A DNA stretch of 14,032 nucleotides from positions 13,974 through 28,005 of the forward strand of contig HF985525.1 of NCBI GenBank assembly GCA_000432015.1, written 5' to 3'. Below, in pieces: positions 7,061 through 14,032 of the stretch. The notes beneath the pieces are model-generated. The model searched no databases. It saw only the letters and a program-made list of their open reading frames with translations, and was not told where the DNA came from. The DNA is from Clostridium sp. CAG:1024 (lineage in GTDB: Bacteria > Bacillota > Clostridia > Christensenellales > CAG-138). Position numbers and translations under genes: made by a program. Position 1 is the first letter of the stretch, and each line of letters opens with the position of its first letter.

Positions 7061-8782
7061 TTACCTGCGCACGATACGGTAGTAAACGCGCGCGGTCAAT
7101 CGATACACGATGAAGTACAACAGGACAAACACCACCGCCGTGCCTCCGATACAGGCAAGCACCAGATTCCAGTCATACAGCATAAATGTTTGCAGCATAC
7201 AAGCCATCATACGCGAAGCAAACACCATGTGCAGCAGCGTTGTCGCAAGCGGCAGGAAGAACACGATCAGCACCTGCCGGTTGATTGTATCCCTGACCTG
7301 CGTATCGTCCATGCCCACCTTTTGCAGCACGGCAAACCGCCCTGCGTCCTCGATGCCCTCGGTGATCTGCTTGAAATAGAGGATCAATACCGTCACCGCA
7401 AGGAACAGCACGCCGAAGAATGCACCGAGGAACAGCAATCCTCCGTAGACGGCATACCCGTCCTGAATGGTGCTATAGTAATCCGAACAGCTCACGCCGT
7501 CTAAGAAAAACTCCTCCAGCGCCGCGTTTACGGCGTCGATAAATGCAAGGCAGTCCTCCGTTTCTCCCGCCATATCAAACACGAGCGAATGATCCGTCTG
7601 GATCAGGCCATGCACGAGCCTTGCCCTGTATCCGCGGCGCACGACATTGTTCAGCCAGCGTTCCTGCGTTTCGACATCTTCGAACGCGCGGAGTTTGGAC
7701 ATGTCCGCCTCGATCGTGATGTTCTTCTCCGCGGCAAGTCCGGCGACCCATTCTGCGCAGCGTTCGATCTCCGCATCCGGCGCTTCGTCGCCATACTTGA
7801 TCTCAGCGTCATAGGGGTACATGCCCCTGACCATCTTCCCCTGCCCGAGATACAGGGACAGCGTTCCGGAAACGGTCACGACGAGCATGGTGGACAGCAC
7901 GCAGATCGTGGCAAGACTTCTCGCGTTCTGCCGCATTCTCTGGAACAGTCCGGAAACCGTCACAAAATGCGCGGGCTTATAGTAATACGACTTGTTCTTG
8001 CGAAGCGCGCGGAGCACCACGATGCTGCCTGCGGAGAACAGCGCATGCGTTGCAAGGATGACAAGCAATGCAAGCGGGAAGAACACGCCGATGGCAATGG
8101 AAGAGTTTGTGATCGTCCATGCCTCGTAATAGGCAAATACCAGCATGACAAGGCCGACGATCGCGATGGGAACGATGAGTTTTGCGTCCTTCTCGCCCTT
8201 ACGCTCGCTCTGCATCAGCTCAATAGGATTGCTCACATGGACCTGACGCAGGTTCAAAAGCGTTGTAAACAGAAAGATCCCGCCGAACAAACCGAGCGTC
8301 AGCGCGTAGGCCACCGTCGCAATGGAAAAACTGCTGTTGGGCGTCACATGGATCATGCGGAGCAGCACGAGAAACAGAAGTCTTCCGAAAATCAGCGCAC
8401 CCGCTACGCCAAGCGCAAGTCCGCTTGCCATGACGATCAGGTTTTCGTACACCAACACACGGCCGACATGCCGCTTTTCCAGTCCGAGGATCCCGTACAG
8501 GCCGAACTCCCTCTTGCGGCGAGCGATCAGGAAGTTATTGATGTACACCATGAAACCGAACGCAAAGGCGGCAAATACAAAGAGTCCCATCGAAAAGACC
8601 ATGATCGAGCTCTTGCCGGACGGGTGGTTTTGCAGCGTTTTGGAAAAGCACAAGCCCGAGATCAGAAGAAATACGCCCGAGATGACCGCCGTGGCGATGA
8701 TCTCCGGCAGATAGGTCTGGCGGCTGCGTCTGACATTTGCGAGCGCAAGCCGGAAATAAAACCCTTTACGCAAGATCCGCAC
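7061..8782 (-). CDS. BceB-type ABC transporter permease (FtsX family)
   Basis: A membrane subunit of about 573 residues with the layout of BceB/YxdM proteins: one N-terminal helix after FYFRLALANVRRSRQTYLPE, a first FtsX-like block with a typical RRKREFGLYGILGLEKRHV loop, further helices, then an extracytoplasmic domain of about 150 residues (roughly GQGKMVRGMYPYD to YSTIQDGY), and a last block of three helices with QKVGMDDTQVRDTINRQ. The large outer domain before the final helices is the hallmark of transporters that recognise cell-wall-active peptides. It is somewhat shorter than classic BceB (about 640-670). The start is uncertain: I use GTG 8782, which overlaps the ATPase gene by 17 bases; TTG 8773 is an alternative. 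Codons upstream of 8782 overlap the ATPase gene and do not look like this family. Confidence 0.87.
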   Translation of the reverse strand: MRILRKGFYFRLALANVRRSRQTYLPEIIATAVISGVFLLISGLCFSKTLQNHPSGKSSIMVFSMGLFVFAAFAFGFMVYINNFLIARRKREFGLYGILGLEKRHVGRVLVYENLIVMASGLALGVAGALIFGRLLFLVLLRMIHVTPNSSFSIATVAYALTLGLFGGIFLFTTLLNLRQVHVSNPIELMQSERKGEKDAKLIVPIAIVGLVMLVFAYYEAWTITNSSIAIGVFFPLALLVILATHALFSAGSIVVLRALRKNKSYYYKPAHFVTVSGLFQRMRQNARSLATICVLSTMLVVTVSGTLSLYLGQGKMVRGMYPYDAEIKYGDEAPDAEIERCAEWVAGLAAEKNITIEADMSKLRAFEDVETQERWLNNVVRRGYRARLVHGLIQTDHSLVFDMAGETEDCLAFIDAVNAALEEFFLDGVSCSDYYSTIQDGYAVYGGLLFLGAFFGVLFLAVTVLILYFKQITEGIEDAGRFAVLQKVGMDDTQVRDTINRQVLIVFFLPLATTLLHMVFASRMMACMLQTFMLYDWNLVLACIGGTAVVFVLLYFIVYRLTARVYYRIVRR

Positions 8783-9527
8783 CCCCAAGCAGCGTGAGAT
8801 TGCCGACGATACGGTCAAAGAACGCCCGATTGTCGTCGTCGCCCCGGTAGAGCTGCGAGAACAACTCTCCGTCGCGGATAAACAGCACGCGGCTTGCATA
8901 GCTTGCAGCCATGGTGCTGTGCGTGACCATTAGAATGGTCTTGCCGTCCGCGTGCAGCCGCGAAAAATTCTCCAGCAGGTTTTGCGATGCGCGGGAGTCC
9001 AGCGCACCCGTGGGTTCGTCTGCGAGTATGAGCCGCGGATCGGTAATGATCGCACGACCGACCGCCGCACGCTGTTTTTCGCCGCCGGACACCTCATAGG
9101 GGAATTTGTCAAGCAGGCGGGAAATGCCGAGCATGGCCGCAACGGGCGCGAGTCTCCGCTCCATCTCCGGCAGAGACGTTTCCGCGAGCACGAGGGGCAG
9201 AAGAATATTGTCTCTCAAGGAAAAGCTGTCCAGCAGGTTGAACTCCTGGAATACGAACCCGAGATGCCCGCGTCGGAACGCGGACAGTTCCTTGTCCGGG
9301 ATGGACGCAAGCGCTTTTCCGTCGAGCAGCACTTCGCCTTCCGTCGGCTTGTCAAGCGAGGCAAGAATATTCAGCAGCGTGGTTTTGCCGCTGCCGGACG
9401 CGCCCATGATCGCGACGAACTCTCCCTCCATGACGTCGAAGCTCACGCCGTTCAGCGCCTTGCAGGGCAGCGCGCCGCGGCGGGTATTGTAAATCTTTTT
9501 GACGTTTCTGACTTCCAGAACCGGCAT
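8766..9527 (-). CDS. BceA-type ABC transporter ATP-binding protein
   Basis: A 253-residue ATPase of the MacB/LolD/BceA group. Motifs seen: Walker A GASGSGKT (42-49), Q-loop Gln94, signature VSGGEKQR (146-153), Walker B LILADE (166-171) with PTGALD, and H-loop His203. It pairs with the FtsX-type permease whose gene overlaps its 3' end. The N-terminal LEVRNVKKIYNTRRGALPCKALNGVSF is typical of the group. ATG 9527 has CGGAGG ten bases upstream. The 173-base gap before it carries the candidate response-regulator box and promoter, so transporter expression is probably induced by the two-component system encoded upstream. Confidence 0.93.
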   Translation of the reverse strand: MPVLEVRNVKKIYNTRRGALPCKALNGVSFDVMEGEFVAIMGASGSGKTTLLNILASLDKPTEGEVLLDGKALASIPDKELSAFRRGHLGFVFQEFNLLDSFSLRDNILLPLVLAETSLPEMERRLAPVAAMLGISRLLDKFPYEVSGGEKQRAAVGRAIITDPRLILADEPTGALDSRASQNLLENFSRLHADGKTILMVTHSTMAASYASRVLFIRDGELFSQLYRGDDDNRAFFDRIVGNLTLLGGADLA

Positions 9528-9616
9528 GGTATTTCATCCTCCGTTTACAGATACTTCCCGCGCTTTGGCACGGGAGGGCCGATCGCCGGACAGTATCCGA
9601 TCTTCACCCTGCATAT

Positions 9617-9622
9617 AGTATA
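9617..9622 (-). promoter_or_regulatory. Probable -10 of the bceAB-like operon
   Basis: TATACT on the minus strand, about 90 bases before the ATPase start, with no good -35, as expected for an activator-dependent promoter. The leader downstream can fold into a hairpin with a CAAA loop (about 9556-9579). Confidence 0.4.
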
Positions 9623-9626
9623 AAAT

Positions 9627-9670
9627 AGCGGGGACGCGCGTACCATTGTCCGGCCTTACGTTTCCCCGCT
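9627..9670 (-). repeat. Inverted repeat between the kinase gene and the ABC operon
   Basis: Perfect 8-bp arms AGCGGGGA / TCCCCGCT (9627-9634 and 9663-9670) around a 28-base interior that can extend the pairing (CGTA / TACG). On the minus strand the 3' arm is followed by ATTTTAT. It may be a weak terminator after the kinase gene, or it may mask the promoter region. It lies between the response-regulator box and the -10. Confidence 0.45.
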
Positions 9671-9676
9671 CAAATC

Positions 9677-9690
9677 TTACAGTTTTGTCA
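9677..9690 (-). promoter_or_regulatory. BceR-type response regulator binding box
   Basis: The minus strand reads TGACA-AAAC-TGTAA, an exact match to the TNACA-N4-TGTAA inverted repeat known for BceR/YxdJ/YvcP-type regulators. It lies 10 bases after the kinase stop codon and about 60 bases upstream of the -10 of the transporter operon, the arrangement expected for a self-contained Bce module. Confidence 0.65.
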
Positions 9691-9700
9691 TGAACGCCGC

Positions 9701-10693
9701 TCAACTGTGCGCCGCAAACTCGTTTCCCTTCGGGAAGCGCAGCGTCACCCGCGTTCCCCGGCCGACTTCGGATTCCACTGCAACACGGATGGCAAGCGCG
9801 TTTGCCGTGCGCCGTACAAGATACAGGCCGATGCCCGACGCGCGGGTGTCGATCCTGCCGTTGTACCCGGTGTATCCCTTTTCAAAAATACGCGGGAGAT
9901 CCTCCTTGCGGATGCCAATGCCCGTGTCCTCGATGAAAAGCGCGTCCTCGCGCCAGCCGATCGTGATACCGCCCGTCTTTGTATACTTGACCGCGTTCGA
10001 AAGCAGCTGTTCAAGGATGAAACCGAGCCAGCGCCGATCCGTCGTGACAACGGCGTCCATTTCTTCGATCGTAACGCTGATTCTTCTGTAAATCACCGGC
10101 AGACCAAACTTTTTGACGCTCTCCCGCACGGTCGGAAGGATCGGTGCCGTTTCGATCACAAGATCGGAAGCGATGTCCGACAGTTTTACATACCGCAGTG
10201 CAAGATCCGCATAGCGTTCGATCTCAAACAGCTCCCGGTGCAGCACCGCGCTCTGCTGCGAATCCGCCGCGTCGAGTACGAGCCGCATGGCTGCGATCGG
10301 CGTTTTGATCTGATGCACCCAGAGCGTGTAATAGTCGAGCGTATCCGTCCGCGCACGGTTCAGCTGTTCCGACAGCTGCTTTTCGGAACGGCAGACCTGT
10401 CCAAGCAGCTCGTCGTATGCACACTCGATCGCGTTTCCCGGCGCAGGAAGCCGATCAGCCGCGGCAGGCAGGCGATCTATGAGCTCCGACAACGCGTGAT
10501 GCTTTCCGCAAAACCTTCCGAAATCGATGAGCAAAATGGCGAAAAGCATGGCGCTGAGCAGCCCCGCCGTATAAAACGCGTACAGCATTTCCTGTCGAAG
10601 CAGATAGAACATCAACAGGATCAGCCCGGTCGCAGCGAGGTGATAGACAAGCAGCAGCCTGCGATAGCGCAGATATGACAGAAGCGTCTTCAT
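9701..10693 (-). CDS. BceS-type intramembrane-sensing histidine kinase
   Basis: A 330-residue sensor kinase, the normal length for the BceS group. Two membrane helices (about 13-33 and 38-57) are joined by only a few residues, so it has no real outer sensing domain; such kinases read the state of the partner ABC transporter. Catalytic parts seen: H-box YYTLWVHQIKTPIAAMRL with His127, N-box QLLSNAVKYT (Asn233), G1 box DTGIGI (256-261), F box IFEKGYTG (269-276), and G2 box GIGLYL (287-292). Its ATG overlaps the stop of the response regulator (ATGA), so the two are translated together. It phosphorylates the regulator upstream of it in the operon. Confidence 0.93.
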   Translation of the reverse strand: MKTLLSYLRYRRLLLVYHLAATGLILLMFYLLRQEMLYAFYTAGLLSAMLFAILLIDFGRFCGKHHALSELIDRLPAAADRLPAPGNAIECAYDELLGQVCRSEKQLSEQLNRARTDTLDYYTLWVHQIKTPIAAMRLVLDAADSQQSAVLHRELFEIERYADLALRYVKLSDIASDLVIETAPILPTVRESVKKFGLPVIYRRISVTIEEMDAVVTTDRRWLGFILEQLLSNAVKYTKTGGITIGWREDALFIEDTGIGIRKEDLPRIFEKGYTGYNGRIDTRASGIGLYLVRRTANALAIRVAVESEVGRGTRVTLRFPKGNEFAAHS

Positions 10694-11376
10694 GCTTCCT
10701 TCTCCGTGCGCAGCGCATAGCCCTGCCCCTTGACCGTGCGGATGCAGTCCTCGGGAAGTCCGGCTCGCATAAGCGTTTTGCGAAGCCGCGTAACATTCAC
10801 CGTCAGCGTGTTTTCATCAACAAAAGTGTCGCTGTCCCAAAGCCGAAGCATGAGCTTTTCCCGGCTCACGACCTGTCCCGCGGCTTCCATCAGAGTCTGT
10901 AGGATCCGCAGCTCGTTCTTTGTCAGTTCCGTTCTCTGCCCGTCGCGGACAAGGCACGCGCTCCCGGCGTCCAACGCCGCGCCGAAAAGACGCTGCTGCA
11001 TGGGCGGCTCATAATCATAGCTTCTGCGCAGCATGGCCTGCACCTTGGCGATCAGCACTTGCAGATCCACTGGCTTTGTGATGTAATCGTCGCCGCCCAT
11101 GTTGACCGCCATAACGACGTCCATTGTTTCCGTATGCGACGAAAGAAACACGACCGGCGCCTTGGAGCAGGCACGGATCCTGTCGCACCAGTAATACCCG
11201 TTATAAAAAGGCAGCGAAATATCCATGAGCACAAGATGCGGCTCGTTCTCCAAAAATGTATCGAGCACCCGAGAAAAGTCCTCCGTGCGAATCGGCTGGA
11301 ATCCCCACTTGGAAAGCTCGCGCTCGATAACATCCGCGATGACCGCGTCGTCCTCTACGATCATGATGCGATACAT
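10690..11376 (-). CDS. OmpR-family response regulator (BceR-like)
   Basis: A 228-residue regulator. The receiver domain (1-118) has acidic Asp9/Asp10, phosphoacceptor Asp52 in LVLMDISLP, Ser79/Ser80 and Lys101 in YITKPV. The winged-helix DNA-binding domain follows (about 127-225), with LTKNELRILQTL, DENTLTVNVTRLRKTL and the final IRTVKGQGYAL. It should activate the transporter operon through the box at 9677-9690. The frame is open 15 codons upstream, but MYRIMIVEDD is the usual N-terminus and GGGGG lies seven bases before ATG 11376. The upstream flank is not a normal leader: a truncated methyltransferase frame runs in and stops 16 bases inside this gene. No promoter is seen directly upstream. 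Confidence 0.93.
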   Translation of the reverse strand: MYRIMIVEDDAVIADVIERELSKWGFQPIRTEDFSRVLDTFLENEPHLVLMDISLPFYNGYYWCDRIRACSKAPVVFLSSHTETMDVVMAVNMGGDDYITKPVDLQVLIAKVQAMLRRSYDYEPPMQQRLFGAALDAGSACLVRDGQRTELTKNELRILQTLMEAAGQVVSREKLMLRLWDSDTFVDENTLTVNVTRLRKTLMRAGLPEDCIRTVKGQGYALRTEKEA

Positions 11377-11933
11377 GCTTTTTCCCCCATTCGCCGCAGT
11401 CTTCTGCGATGCTGCCGCCATGCGACAAAGTCACGGAACAGGGAAAACGGCGGATTTGTTGCAATTATATCTGCTTCATCGCGCAAGACCTTTACTTCAT
11501 CACTGCGAAAATCGCCATCACCTTCCAAGTATTCCCATTGCAAATCATCTATATCAATAGTTCCCGATTTGTCAGCGTCACGTTCAAGCGTAAAAATTCT
11601 ACCATGCGCACGGGACTTCTTTTCATCGTATTGCGGTGACTGCAATTCAAACAATGACATTTGATGATACTGCTCATATTGTTGCTCTTTGCTTTCGGTC
11701 GCATAGCCGGTACTGATTAACTTTTTCAATCCAAGCGTTTCAAAATTCTGTGCAAAATACCTTGTAAAATTACTCCATGCAGGGTCATCGCAAGGCAATA
11801 AAACCGTTTTCCCGCGGAAAACATTGGGGTCATATTCCAAATAGGCATTCATTTCTTTCTGAATGTAGTCAAATACTGTGTAGAACTCGTCGTTTTTCTT
11901 TGACTTTGCCTTGCTTAAACTTTCATTTGCCAT
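11361..11933 (-). pseudogene. Truncated EcoRI-family adenine-specific DNA methyltransferase
   Basis: The first 171 or so residues match the EcoRI-type N6-adenine methyltransferase family: KNDEFYTVFDYI near the N-terminus, GKTVLLPCDDPAWSNFTRYFA (41-61, SAM-site region), LGLKKLIST, GDGDFRS (138-144) and the catalytic motif ATNPPFSLFRDFVA (158-171). The usual continuation, about 150 more residues, is missing. After Ala171 (near 11421) the frame becomes WRQHRRRLRR, which is unlike the family and GC-rich, so the break point is about 11418-11424. The frame then overlaps the response-regulator start by 16 bases. The stretch is visibly AT-richer than its flanks, a sign of transfer. The product is almost certainly inactive. 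It is coupled (TAATG) to the HTH fragment upstream. Confidence 0.82.
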
Positions 11934-12169
11934 TATTTCTCGCCGCCTTTCTCTGTGTTGCTGCCTAACTCTACTATGTCGTCAAGCGTACAATCAAGCA
12001 CGACACAGATTTTTGCTAACGTATCCATTGCAACGGGTTCGTCCTTGCCCATTTTTACAAGAATGCTTGTGCTGATACTCGCCTGCTGCAATATAGGGTT
12101 CAGTCCTCTTTGTCCCCCTCGAAGGTGTTCACGCGGGTAATTATCGTACAGGACGCCTTTGTTGCGCAT
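11933..12169 (-). pseudogene. XRE/YozG-type HTH regulator, N-terminally truncated
   Basis: A 78-residue frame whose C-terminal two thirds match small Cro/CI (HTH_26) regulators: LQQASISTSILVKMGKDEPVAMDTLAKICVVLDCTLDDIVEL. The first helix, normally about 20 residues before LQQ, is replaced by MRNKGVLYDNYPREHLRGGQRG, which I do not recognise as part of this fold. No ribosome binding site is visible before the ATG. The gene is therefore probably broken at its 5' end. Its stop overlaps the methyltransferase start. An XRE regulator beside an EcoRI-family methyltransferase is common in mobile elements of gut Clostridia, so both are likely one imported remnant. Confidence 0.6.
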
Positions 12170-12208
12170 AGCATGGACGGCCGTTATGTCCGTTTTCCTC
12201 CCCCCCTG

Positions 12209-13046
12209 TCAAGCCGAAGCCGCGCGGTCTGCTTGCGGCTTCTTTGCATAATCCGGATGCGCCTCGATCGGGAAATGCCGCCGGATGCGGCGGATATAGA
12301 CGAGGGCAAGCAGCGCCGCAGCCGCAAGCGCCCCCTCAATGAGAAGCACTGAACAGCCCGTCGCGCCGAGCCACGCAGCCGTAAAATCCAGCGCCGTATG
12401 CAAAAGTAGCGCGATCAGGGCGCCGACCCACATGCGGCGGAGCATGGCATAGCGGCAGACGATGAGCGAAAGCGCGATTTGGAACAGCATTGCGAAGACC
12501 CGCTCCGCGCCCGCGAGCAGGAAAGCCGCCGCAGGCGCTTCCAGCAGCGGCGCGAACGCCCGTATCAGCTCCTCCGGAAGGGAAACGCCGGCTATCAGCA
12601 GCAGCGCGAGGATGAGTTGGATCACATACGTCCTTCCGACAAGCGCGATCGCCTCAACGCCGCCATGTCCGACGCCCGCGGCAAAGCCCGACCAGTTGGA
12701 GCGCCGTTGCAAAGCCCGACCAGTAGGAGCGCCGTTTTTTCAGCAGGACGCCGAAGACGAGCACGCGCCCCGCCGTCTCAAGCAGCGCCGCGCTGAACGC
12801 AAGCAGCAGGCAATAGAGCGCCGTATGCAGTCTCTGAAAGCGCTGTACGGCGGCGGCCATGCCGAGCAGCTGCAAGGCCGGGATCCGGATCAGCAGCTGC
12901 GGAGCAGCAAATCCGAACGCGCCGAGCAGTATGCATACGATGATCTTCTTCTCCCGCCTGCCCGCGGCCCAGCACAGCATCACCGGGACCAGATAACAAA
13001 GCAGGACTGTGACCGCCATGGCGGCAAATACGGCTACGGAAATCAT
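12209..13046 (-). pseudogene. YhfC-family intramembrane protease gene, frameshifted by a 28-bp duplication
   Basis: Two overlapping frames together make one YhfC-type polytopic membrane protein. The 5' part (from ATG 13046, GGGAGG ten bases upstream) covers the first helices through LLETAGRVLVFGVLLKKRRS. The 3' part resumes at NWSGFAAGVGHGGVEAIALVG, the conserved family region with the putative active Glu and His, and continues to the natural C-terminus. The frame is lost at a direct repeat at 12681-12736. Removing one 28-base copy gives a single 269-residue protein, the normal size for the family. As it stands the first frame ends at 12654 and the second could only start at a TTG (12712). 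Family members are putative glutamic-type membrane proteases of uncertain substrate. A strong extended -10 promoter lies upstream. Confidence 0.8.
12681..12736. repeat. 28-bp tandem duplication inside yhfC
   Basis: Copies at 12681-12708 and 12709-12736 are directly adjacent and differ at one base (T at 12697, A at 12725). Because 28 is not a multiple of three, the second copy shifts the reading frame. Both copies encode RRS-Y/N-WSGFA in their respective frames. Confidence 0.95.
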
Positions 13047-13108
13047 GATGCGCCATCCTCCCTTTCGTCCTCTGTGTGCTGCGCTCCGCCGGCACACCAT
13101 TATTTTAT

Positions 13109-13114
13109 ATTATA
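13109..13114 (-). promoter_or_regulatory. Extended -10 promoter for yhfC
   Basis: On the minus strand TGG-TATAAT is an extended -10 with a consensus hexamer. It lies about 63 bases before the ATG at 13046. An imperfect inverted repeat (GCGTTTCGCA / TGCGAAGCGC, 9 of 10, at 13127-13136 and 13153-13162) sits just upstream, over the -35 region. No terminator is seen between here and the two-component genes. Confidence 0.55.
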
Positions 13115-13179
13115 CCACAGCCGGCAGCGTTTCGCATAGGCTGGAAAGGCCCTGCGAAGCGCCGTTTCCCCGCTGCGCA

Positions 13180-13213
13180 GCAAAAAAAACGGGGGACGCG
13201 CCCCCGTTCTTTT
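13180..13213 (-). terminator. Strong intrinsic terminator, bidirectional
   Basis: A perfect 8-bp stem AACGGGGG / CCCCCGTT (13188-13195 with 13201-13208), a five-base loop, and on the minus strand a run of eight T. It ends the gene that stops at 13270. Plus-strand reading also gives a T-rich tail (CTTTTT). Confidence 0.85.
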
Positions 13214-13269
13214 TGCGCTCATGCGCCTTACGCCGTCTTTCCCAGGCTGGCGCCGCCTCGGTCCCAGTC

Positions 13270-14032
13270 TCAGCTTTTCGGCAGAGGGATCACGAAGCCG
13301 CAGCCCGTGAGCTCCTGATAGCTGAAAACAGGATCGATGTACGCCGGGCAGGACTTGGCGTTTTCCCGCCCGTTCGGAACTGTGAACGGTTCGCCTCCTC
13401 CCGTGCCTTCGCCCTGTCCCTGCGCCGCGAACGCCGTTACGCTTTCAAGCGTGACAATGCCCGGAACAAGCCGGATTTCACGGATTGCGGCATAGTCCGC
13501 CGGAAAGACGGGAAGCTCCAGCCGCAGCTCATTTTCAGGGCCTGCGAGGGATTGGACCGTTTTTACGAGCGCGCCGTCCACATAGAGGTCAAAGCAGAGC
13601 CCTTCCCGCCCCTCGCGTTCCCCCATGGTCAGCAGCGCTTTTTTCTCCCATTCCGTCCAGTCCGCCGCAAACCCGTCCGCCGTGACGCGCAGCTTGATGC
13701 CCGTTCCCGTATACTTGGCCTCGCCGTGCAGCGTGACGCCGTCAAGATGCTTTTCGACGTTGTAAATGACCGGGTTCGACGACCAGTCGCTGACGGTGAT
13801 CCGGGCGCCGCCGGAAAGCGGGGCGGAGACTTTGGCTGTCTCAATGTGGTTGCCGGGGCGCGTGTCAAACGAGATGGTATGGATGATGCGTCCAATGTTG
13901 CCGACGGCGCCCATGTCGTCGATCGCGCCGTCATAGATGTAGTAGAGCAGCGTCAGCGTGCAGACGCCGTCCGGCAGCGGCTCCGGCAGGCGGTCGCAGT
14001 CATCCCTGTGCCAAACACCCCCCCCGCTTTTC
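13270..14032 (-). CDS. Unrecognised protein, partial (runs off the right edge)
   Basis: The C-terminal 253 residues of an open frame with no stop up to the window end; the true start is outside. I recognise no domain. The sequence looks like beta-rich, soluble modules: short strand-like segments such as GARITVSDWSSNPVIYNV, a segment LCFDLYVDGALVKTVQSLAG, and a Gly-rich linker QGQGEGTGGGEP before a short tail (ENAKSCPAYIDPVFSYQEL). That layout would suit a carbohydrate-binding or surface protein, but this is only an impression. It is followed by a strong terminator, so it is the last gene of its transcript. A run of eight G near the edge lies in frame. Confidence 0.6.
   Translation of the reverse strand, partial: KSGGGVWHRDDCDRLPEPLPDGVCTLTLLYYIYDGAIDDMGAVGNIGRIIHTISFDTRPGNHIETAKVSAPLSGGARITVSDWSSNPVIYNVEKHLDGVTLHGEAKYTGTGIKLRVTADGFAADWTEWEKKALLTMGEREGREGLCFDLYVDGALVKTVQSLAGPENELRLELPVFPADYAAIREIRLVPGIVTLESVTAFAAQGQGEGTGGGEPFTVPNGRENAKSCPAYIDPVFSYQELTGCGFVIPLPKS

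Noticed and set aside
7589..8797. A 402-codon open frame on the plus strand
   Set aside because: It is fully antisense to the BceB-type permease, has a composition rich in His, Arg and Asp with no motif, and arises from GC-rich codon use on the other strand.
8783..8899. Upstream extension of the BceB-type permease frame
   Set aside because: It lies within the ATPase gene and its residues (Cys/Ser/Thr-rich) do not resemble the permease family.
9707..10678. A 323-codon open frame on the plus strand
   Set aside because: It mirrors the histidine kinase gene, which has every catalytic motif; the antisense product has no recognisable domain.
14018..14025. Run of eight C (G on the coding strand) as a phase-variable tract
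   Set aside because: The frame stays open through it and only a few bases remain before the window edge, so a switch or sequencing error cannot be judged.

Overview
The window looks like chromosomal DNA from a GC-rich member of the Clostridia, probably a gut Oscillospiraceae- or Christensenellaceae-like organism. Strong AGGAGG-type ribosome binding sites, BceRSAB-type and YhfC-type genes, a DUF1002 (YpuA-like) secreted protein and a DhaS-like TetR regulator all point to Gram-positive Firmicutes. The species cannot be fixed from the sequence. I see no tRNA, rRNA, CRISPR array or complete mobile element.

Layout. (1) 14-1081, minus: secreted DUF1002 protein with a Pro/Thr/Glu-rich linker. (2) 1230-3610, plus: a three-gene polar amino acid ABC uptake operon (lipoprotein binding protein, permease, ATPase). 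Its promoter carries an unusual set of three CACT half-sites, and a strong hairpin lies between the first two genes. (3) 3692-4264, minus: a TetR/DhaS-like regulator, divergent from (4) 4566-6229, plus: a CrtO-like acyltransferase and an MGDG-synthase-like glycosyltransferase joined by an ATGA overlap, probably a glycolipid pair. (5) 6492-11376, minus: a complete BceRS-BceAB-type envelope-stress/antimicrobial-peptide module. Its order is response regulator, sensor kinase, ATPase, permease and a small secreted protein in the place where yxeA sits in the Bacillus subtilis yxd operon. A BceR-type box (TGACA-N4-TGTAA) sits just upstream of the ATPase gene. (6) 11361-12169, minus: an AT-richer remnant of a restriction-modification cassette, made of a truncated XRE-type HTH regulator coupled to the N-terminal half of an EcoRI-family adenine methyltransferase. 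It breaks off directly in front of the response regulator. (7) 12209-13046, minus: a YhfC-family intramembrane protease gene broken by a 28-bp tandem duplication. (8) 13270-14032, minus: the C-terminal part of an unrecognised protein that runs off the right edge, followed by a strong terminator.

How it works together. The amino acid transporter and the DUF1002 gene look independent. The TetR gene, its palindromic candidate operator and the acyltransferase-glycosyltransferase pair probably form one locally controlled membrane-glycolipid unit. The Bce-type module would sense a cell-envelope-active compound through the transporter and kinase, then switch on the transporter and the small secreted protein through the box at 9677-9690. 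The region upstream of this module has been rearranged. The response regulator has no visible promoter of its own, and its nearest upstream genes are decayed remnants, so its basal expression may now depend on the promoter in front of the broken yhfC gene.

I found no clearly new multi-gene system. The most interesting signals are the frame-breaking 28-bp duplication (possible on/off switch or pseudogene), the methyltransferase remnant spliced onto the response regulator, the CrtO-like acyltransferase with no carotenoid genes beside it, the three-half-site operator, and the unnamed secreted protein at the end of the Bce-type operon.
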